DNA of 64,000 nucleotides, from positions 2,790,001-2,854,000 of the forward strand of contig WAID01000004.1 of NCBI GenBank assembly GCA_016584495.1, written 5' to 3'. This DNA is from Celoporthe dispersa (taxonomy: Eukaryota > Ascomycota > Sordariomycetes > Diaporthales > Cryphonectriaceae). Of the stretch, positions 58,754 to 64,000 are shown piece after piece. The position numbers and the translations under genes were made by a program. Position 1 is the stretch's first letter, and each line of letters starts with the position of its first letter. The notes under the pieces are model-generated. The model searched no databases. It saw nothing but the letters and a program-made list of their open reading frames with translations, and was not told where the DNA came from.

Positions 58754-59847
58754 ATGTTCTTTTGCGTGGGCTGACCATGTCGCCGCCTCCGCCTCTCTCT
58801 GGCTGCTGCTGCTTGGGTTTCCGCAGCTGATGGCAGCCCTCTCGTCAGGTACCAACGGCAGCTCTCCTGTGGAGTGGAAGGCCAACTGGTGCGGAGCGCA
58901 GGTCTCTGCGCCTACAGACGACGCCATCGCTACAGTTGTCGGGGCCTGGGTCATTCCAGATGTCTCCCTCCGCAATCTCACCTGGAGTTCACGACCCGAA
59001 CAAGTCATGGCACAGTGGATTGGCATCGATGGGACTCCAGGGTGTAATCTTGTGCAAGCTGGAATCTTTACTCAGGTAAGGCTATTCTGCGTCTGCAGGA
59101 ATTGCGGTACAGCCCTGAAGATTGTCACATCCCGAAAGTACAATAATTACTAATTTATGTTCATTTAGATCCTCTTCAACGAGACATTGAAAGAGCCTGC
59201 AATAAGCCACTATGTATGGCTCGAGTGGCTCCCCTTGGCGCCACACTACCTCGACTTCTCTAGTCAGTATCCCAAAGGCTGTCTGCTTCTGGGCTGGCGT
59301 GATTCTTACCTATTGGAATTATCATAGCACAAGTCGGCGACATCATTGAAGTCAACATCACGGTGACAAGCAAAGACCGAGTTGAAGTGTACGTGATCAT
59401 TTATCTGGGCATCTGTCCCTCCCTCCCCCCCTCACCTCCCGGGTCCCCAATCAACCTGCCTGTGTGCGATTAATAAAAGTAGTCACCACATCGCTGACAG
59501 AGATGATTATGAGCTTGCGCAGGACATTTTTCAACAAATCAACCTCCAAGGGAGTCCAGAATTCTTACACTGTCTTGGGCCAGAACGTGTGCGGCAAGAC
59601 AGCTGAATGGATTGTCGAAGATCCAGAGGGCAAAGGTCGTCTCTACAACTTTCCAGATTTCGGTACAACCTCGTTCAGCAATGCGAGAGCCATCACGGCC
59701 AAGAGTCAGAACGTGACTCTAGACGGGGCAGGCCTCATCTATATGGCTGACGGTCCTAGTGGATCGGACGTGGCCACTGAGATCTGTAGTGCTGTGCAGG
59801 TCGATCCCTCCACGCTTAGTGTTATATCAAACAACGGAGTCCTCTGA
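58754..59847 (+). CDS. Eqolisin (peptidase G1)-like secreted protease, 4 exons, probable frameshift near start
   Basis: Eqolisins are acid glutamic proteases found almost only in filamentous fungi. The exons are about 58754-59075, 59169-59262, 59328-59392 and 59503-59847, about 274 aa. Family marks are WKANWCGAQVSAPTDDAIAT, VVGAWVIPDV and EQVMAQWIGIDGTPGCNLVQ, where the Gln of AQWIGIDG is the catalytic Gln. HYVWLEWLPLAPHYLDFS and VGDIIEVNITVTSKDRVEVY follow, and then CGKTAEWIVEDPEG, whose Glu is the catalytic Glu. The ATG at 58830 lacks a signal peptide. The ATG at 58754 reaches a Leu-rich secretory start (ASASLWLLLLGF) only if the T4 run at 58760-58763 has one base too many. The long propeptide of classical aspergilloglutamic peptidase is absent. 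The exact start of the last exon is uncertain. Confidence 0.75.
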
Positions 59848-60826
59848 AGAGTTGCTGGCTTTATTTTCCTTTTCCCTTGTTCTTTCTTTTAAGAATTCCT
59901 TTTCTAAATAAACTAAAATAAAAAAAATTGAAGGAAAGAAAGAAAAGAAGAACATGGGGAAAGCAGCATAATCAGTTGACGACATCTTCTTCATCAAAGG
60001 GACAGGTGATACTGTGAGTTGCCTACTAAGTATTGCTGGACCAATCATGGGGTCAACAGTCAATATTCACTTTCAGCATTGAAGACCGAGGCCAGAGTGC
60101 ATTGTCCCATGATCCGATCAGTGCCATCATAGTATTCCCGGTACTTGCTAATCTCCTCTTGAGTGCTCTCATACCTCCTCGAATGGTCACAAAATAGAGG
60201 CTCACCGCAATTGCAGGGCTTGCAATGGGCGTCGCAGGAGGAAATCATCTGCTTACAAGACATCCTTCACTAGAAATGCGAGCTGGTCAGCGAGGATTGT
60301 GACATCCACACGGTGGAGGGCGGGTGTTTTGGAGCGAGCCTTATTACAGATCATGGCCCCCACAAACTAGACTGCTTTCATTACAGCGCTGGGTGCCAGT
60401 TGCCAGTCACGGCGGAAGCACCGGAGGTTTAAGATGGCGTGTTCCGATCCTATCCCCCCGCCAGATGCTGCTGTCTGCCCGGGGCTAAGCCTCTTCAAGT
60501 TCTTATGACCTGCGGTACATTTACCACTCCACTAATACAGTAATTGTATCGCATCCAGCAAGTACCACAACCCGACGGCTCTCGGTTACGTAGCCAGCTC
60601 GGGGCGGATGATGAGGAGTTTGCAGAGACCGATTCTCAATACAAATTAATAGTGTACATCTATATATACCTGTTGAGGTCCCCAGGTCAATATCTTCATC
60701 TTTAAGTCCTGTTCTAAATGATTTATACTTGATTGATAGGACGGGGCACAAGACAACCCCCAAGACGCCCTTTTCACCTCGACAGGATTGTCTCTACCAG
60801 GCCCAACTGCAGAACTAGTTGCAAGA
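59848..60826. other. Intergenic; possible small Cys-rich ORF
   Basis: Apart from the minus-strand frame at 60060-60263, listed separately, no gene is recognised. AT-rich sequence follows the eqolisin stop (59870-59940), consistent with a 3' end. Confidence 0.4.
60060..60263 (-). CDS. Small Cys-rich hypothetical protein (67 aa)
   Basis: This is an ATG-started single-exon frame with seven Cys, six clustered in the first 32 residues (MSCKQMISSCDAHCKPCNCG, then EPLFCDHSRR), followed by an acidic/Tyr-rich helix-like part (EEISKYREYYDGTDRIMGQ). The residue pattern is not random-looking, but there is no signal peptide and no family I recognise. It could be a small metal-binding protein or a chance frame. 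Confidence 0.3.
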   Translation of the reverse strand: MSCKQMISSCDAHCKPCNCGEPLFCDHSRRYESTQEEISKYREYYDGTDRIMGQCTLASVFNAESEY

Positions 60827-61914
60827 ATGGCGGGGCATATCGACGTTCACTTTCATGCTCTTCCTCCGGCCTACAAAGCTGCCGTGGCGGCACACGGAGG
60901 TGACCCTTCTGGCTTCCCGGAGCCAGACTGGTCTCCCGAGGCAGCTCTGAAGTCGATGGAGGCGGTGGGGTCATCGTTTGGTAATTACGTACCGTTTGGT
61001 CCCATCAAGGGGTTGTCCTTTGCTGCTAGTCGAATGTTCCGGCTGACAACAGACTATCACAAGGAATCTTCTCGGTCTCCTCACCAGGAGTCCCCATCAC
61101 CGGTGCGGGCGAGGAAGGCCGCAAGCTGACCCGGGAGCTCAACACATACCTGGGTGATCTGTCCAGCAAGAGCGAGGGCCCCTTCGCTGGTAAATTCGGC
61201 TTCTTCGGCGTCCTGCCCAACTGGGAGGATGTCGAGGGCACCGTTGCCGAGATCGACTTCCTCTTTGGCGAGCAGAAGCTCTGCGCCGGCGTGGGCATGT
61301 ACACCAGCTACGGCGGCAAGCTGCCAGGCCACCCGACCTTCAAGCCCATCTGGGAGAAGTTACAGTCGCACAAGGCCCTCGTCCACCTGCACCCGACCAA
61401 CGTCGACATCACCCCCCGGTTCATCGGCGGGTTCCTCCCCCAGCCCATCGTGGACTATCCCCAGGACACGACCCGCGCGGCAGTCGACCTCATCGTCACA
61501 GGGACGGTGCGCGCGTGCCCAGACGTCGACATCATCCTCTCGCACGCCGGTGGCACGCTGCCCTTTATCGGTGCCCGCGCGCTCGGGTCCTTGGCCATCC
61601 CGCCCATCGCGGCGCGGGCCGGCGTCACGTACGAGCAGGGCGTCGAGGACGCCGCGCGGTTCTACTACGACATCGCGCTGAGCACCAGCCCCTCGCAGCT
61701 CAACGCGCTGCTGGACTTCTTGCCCGACAAGTCGCATATCCTGTTCGGCAGCGACTTTCCCTATGCGCCCATGCCGAGCATCTTGCAGGTGGTGCACATG
61801 TATAAGACGTTCCTGGAGAAGAGCCCCCGGGCCGAGGTCCTGAAGCCTGAGGCGTTGAGAGGCAACTCGCTTGCGCTATTGAATAAGCACTCGCAGGGAA
61901 AGGTCTTTGAGTAG
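60827..61914 (+). CDS. Amidohydrolase-2 family (ACMSD-like) decarboxylase, 2 exons
   Basis: This is a TIM-barrel metal-dependent hydrolase or decarboxylase related to ACMSD and to fungal 6-methylsalicylate/gamma-resorcylate-type decarboxylases. The exons are 60827-60980 and 61064-61914 (334 aa, no frameshift). The intron has branch GGCTGAC. The N-terminal metal motif is HIDVHFHALPP, with HxH. Other ligands fit VHLHPTN, LSHAGGTLPF and FGSDFPYAP, the last with the conserved Asp. KFGFFGVLPNWEDVEGTVAE and GVGMYTSYGGKLPGHPTFKP are typical of the subfamily. The start at 60827 immediately precedes the metal motif. The preceding TTG-started extension was rejected. The protein has no signal peptide and is likely cytosolic. 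The Zn2Cys6 gene that starts 0.9 kb downstream on the same strand could regulate it. Confidence 0.88.
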
Positions 61915-62836
61915 GTGATTACACACTCATGGCTCTGGCCCAAGAGGTGATACAGATCGCATAGGCTTTCAATAAATGCTGATCCGAGGACCCGAAGATC
62001 ATGTCCTGTGTCTTGCAAGTTCTGAGCTCGGGATTTCCCTTATAATTGTTGGGTTGCTAGAACTGTAGGGACTTGAAATATGGGGTGCGTCGTGGAGACT
62101 TGCCTTTTCTCAGTCCCTCTACTCTCAATACGCTGCTTTAGTCATAACATCAAAGACCAATGTAGCCTGTTGGATCTTCTCAGGCTGAAGGTGACACTCC
62201 CTCCCCCCGGTAGGTGGGTAATGAGGGACAAAGTAATGAAGGAAGGGGGGGAGGGGAGGTCTGATAAAACGAAAATAAGGAATCAAAAGGAAATAGCGGC
62301 AGAGAGAGAAATGTCAACGAAGACGATCGTGTGAGTTCATTAGGTGGGCGCCTCACAGCCACTACTGTGACAACTACGAGATATAAATACTCTCGGTCGG
62401 GTTTCCTTGGACCACGCCACCCAAGTTTATCAAAGGATCAATAGTCCTTCTGGGCATCATCATTCATAAGATGCCCCCGACTTTTTCTTTTTCTCCTTCT
62501 CTTTTTTTCAGCCTCTCTTGGGCTCAGTATGACACAGTCCAGGCTGTCGATCCCCATCCATACGTCCTAGGTGGCCAAAGGCCGCTGAATAAGCGGCTTG
62601 GGCTTACATGTAGGACTCTTCATCAGGACGGAAGGATTCTGCATGCATGAGCTCCTCCAGTTCCTATTGCGCTTATATGACAGCACAAGGCAGCAGGGCC
62701 AGAAACACCATGGAGAGCTTTGTAAGCGGCCCTTGGGTACTTCTCTTGCAGCAGTTCCTGGAGAGTCTTCCGCTCGTCTTGTCTACTCGCAGAACCAGAA
62801 CGTACCCGACTTGACACCTCAGCCCAGTGAGGAAAC
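61915..62836. promoter_or_regulatory. Intergenic between amidohydrolase and Zn2Cys6 regulator
   Basis: No gene is recognised. A purine-rich stretch lies at about 62235-62320. A GCCGC/GCGGC-rich inverted segment is at 62575-62600 (aaaggccgctgaataagcggctt). The latter has an 8-base palindromic core and could be a regulator site or a chance hairpin. Confidence 0.35.
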
Positions 62837-64000
62837 ATGAGAACCGGCGCGACCACCAGAAGACAGGCCTGTGACGCTTGTCACAGACGCAAAGTCAGTC
62901 TAGGGCTCCGCCGCTATAGTGTCTATGAAATACCGGGGTCTTACAGTTTTTTAGATACAGTGTATCGCCAAAGAGGACAACTGTGACTGGTGCTTTCACC
63001 ACGGCATCACATGTACTTTCGGGCGGCCTTCGCGTGCAAAATTTGGACACAAAGAACATGTGTAAGTGCCCAGTTTTCTTCAAGCATACAGCGTACTCGC
63101 CTCTGGTGTGACACTATGTCGTTCTGTTACCTGGGCGCGTCTTTCTGATATCAGTGTGAGGTCCTATTAAAGGGCAGACAGTCAGCGCTCAGAAGTAGCT
63201 GCCTCATCAGGTGAGCCGAGGAAGCGCACACCAAGTAATAGAAGCTCTCAGGAATCGCAGAAACCGGTCTCCTCGCAAGGAATTCACTTCGGAGGCCACC
63301 ACTTTGGCGAGCTGAATTCATACAATGGCGTACCAATATTTTCCGAAGAGGGTCGGGAGTGGATTCGAAGACGGACTGGTGAAGACCACATTTTTCATTC
63401 CGTATTGATACATGGGGCACCATGGCAGAATGAACAGGAACCGAACCAGTCAAGTATGAATACCGTATCGGCCTCACATAGCGTTGACCTACCCGGGAAG
63501 AACGTCGTATTTGGCCATCTAGAGATATTCAGGGGTGCGCCGTTCCGACTGGCTTTCCCCTTCGTCGACGATGTCCTGTTCGAGGCCACCATTGAGCAGG
63601 CGTATAGTGGCTCTGCTGTTGCCAAGGCATGCGTGTTCGCTTTTCTGTCTGTCATTTCGCCGAGGGCTTTGCATGACAGCAATACGTATGTGTTAAGTGC
63701 ACAGAAATTGATGCAGCCTCTCTTCCTCGAGACTAGTATTACCACCCTGCAGGCCTGGTTCATGTTGGTGAGTTTCAGGCATCAGTCTCACATCCTGACC
63801 ACTCCCTCTGAGCATGAACTTACGGTCTAATAATACCACTCGCTTAAAGTTCATATATCATTTCTTCGCGGGCAGGACGCGACAGAGTACGATGTATCTT
63901 GCCCTAGCATGCCGGGTACTCTTTGCCTTGGGAGCCCACCGCCGAGAAAACCGGACTCACATGGGCCAGAGAGAAGTGAGCCAGATGCGCAAGCTCTTCT
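62837..64000 (+). CDS. Zn2Cys6 transcription factor, N-terminal part (runs off right edge)
   Basis: Exon 1 (62837-62893) begins MRTGATTRRQACDACHRRK. Exon 2 starts at 62955 and completes the binuclear cluster with IQCIAKEDNCDWCFHHGITC, giving a perfect CX2CX6CX6CX2CX6C. A basic Ser-rich linker (RKRTPSNRSSQESQKPVSSQ) starts exon 3 near 63215-63225, whose acceptor is uncertain. The regulatory domain starts with FGELNSYNGVPIFSEEGREW, then ATIEQAYSGSAVAKACVFAF and YVLSAQKLMQPLFLETSITT. Exon 4 from 63850 has the Fungal_trans block STMYLALACRVLFALGAHRR and continues beyond the window. The first donor is GTCAGT, a minor but acceptable fungal form. No frameshift is seen in the part present. Its likely targets are neighbouring genes, perhaps the amidohydrolase, but that is positional inference only. 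Confidence 0.9.

Overview
The window is nuclear DNA of a filamentous ascomycete (Pezizomycotina, probably Sordariomycetes). The genes are widely spaced, with short introns (about 50-110 bp) carrying GTRNGT donors and CTAAC/CTGAC-like branch points. The proteins are typical of that group: a HET-domain protein, RTA1, eqolisin, Zn2Cys6 regulators, a Bqt4-like inner nuclear membrane protein, PKC1, PPG1 and She9. I see no plasmid, phage, CRISPR, rRNA or tRNA features. I support about 25 loci.

Layout. 1-960: the end of a Zn2Cys6-type regulator (-) riddled with indels. 1321-3145: FAD-linked oxidoreductase (+), divergent from that regulator. 4262-5973: HET protein (+). 6968-8706: sugar-type MFS transporter (+). 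8881-10382: RTA1 protein (-). 11257-12599: mitochondrial 3-hydroxyisobutyrate dehydrogenase (-). 13947-15424: Bqt4-like protein (-). 17432-19385: RhoGDI (+), tail to tail with PPG1 phosphatase (19991-21128, -). 23730-26180: CCHC zinc-knuckle/RS protein (+). 27240-29141: DHA1 MFS transporter (-). 30563-31471: putative nuclease-fold orphan (-). 32256-33363: syntaxin-18/Ufe1 SNARE (+). 34764-36314: aspartate aminotransferase (+). 37335-38650: a gene remnant and a tiny gene. 39440-40550: GH43 arabinanase-like enzyme (-). 43396-48492: very large CorA-like membrane protein (+). 48760-49897: SDR (-). 51240-52611: She9/Mdm33 (+). 53133-56938: PKC1 (-). 58754-59847: eqolisin (+). 60827-61914: amidohydrolase (+). 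62837 to the right edge: Zn2Cys6 regulator (+).

The main observation concerns the sequence itself. At least thirteen loci, including core genes such as PKC1, RhoGDI, syntaxin-18 and Bqt4, are each broken by one or a few single-base insertions or deletions, mostly in homopolymers. In every gene for which I built a full exon model, the spliced length is off a multiple of three by exactly the number of indels located independently from the protein reading frame. This pattern fits uncorrected assembly error better than biology. Annotators should not read these loci as pseudogenes without checking reads.

Most of the window is housekeeping sequence. RhoGDI and PKC1 belong to the same Rho1 cell-wall-integrity pathway but are 34 kb apart. 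Accessory parts are the oxidoreductase/regulator pair at the left edge, the HET gene, the 36-43 kb stretch (remnants, GH43), the CorA-like giant and the eqolisin-amidohydrolase-regulator group at the right edge. I found no strong case for a new multigene system. The most promising unexplained items are the CorA-like giant, the nuclease-fold orphan, the 1.2-kb RhoGDI intron and an upstream ORF whose stop overlaps a start codon. Gene models below are mine, built by eye from splice signals and protein-family knowledge. No database search was run.
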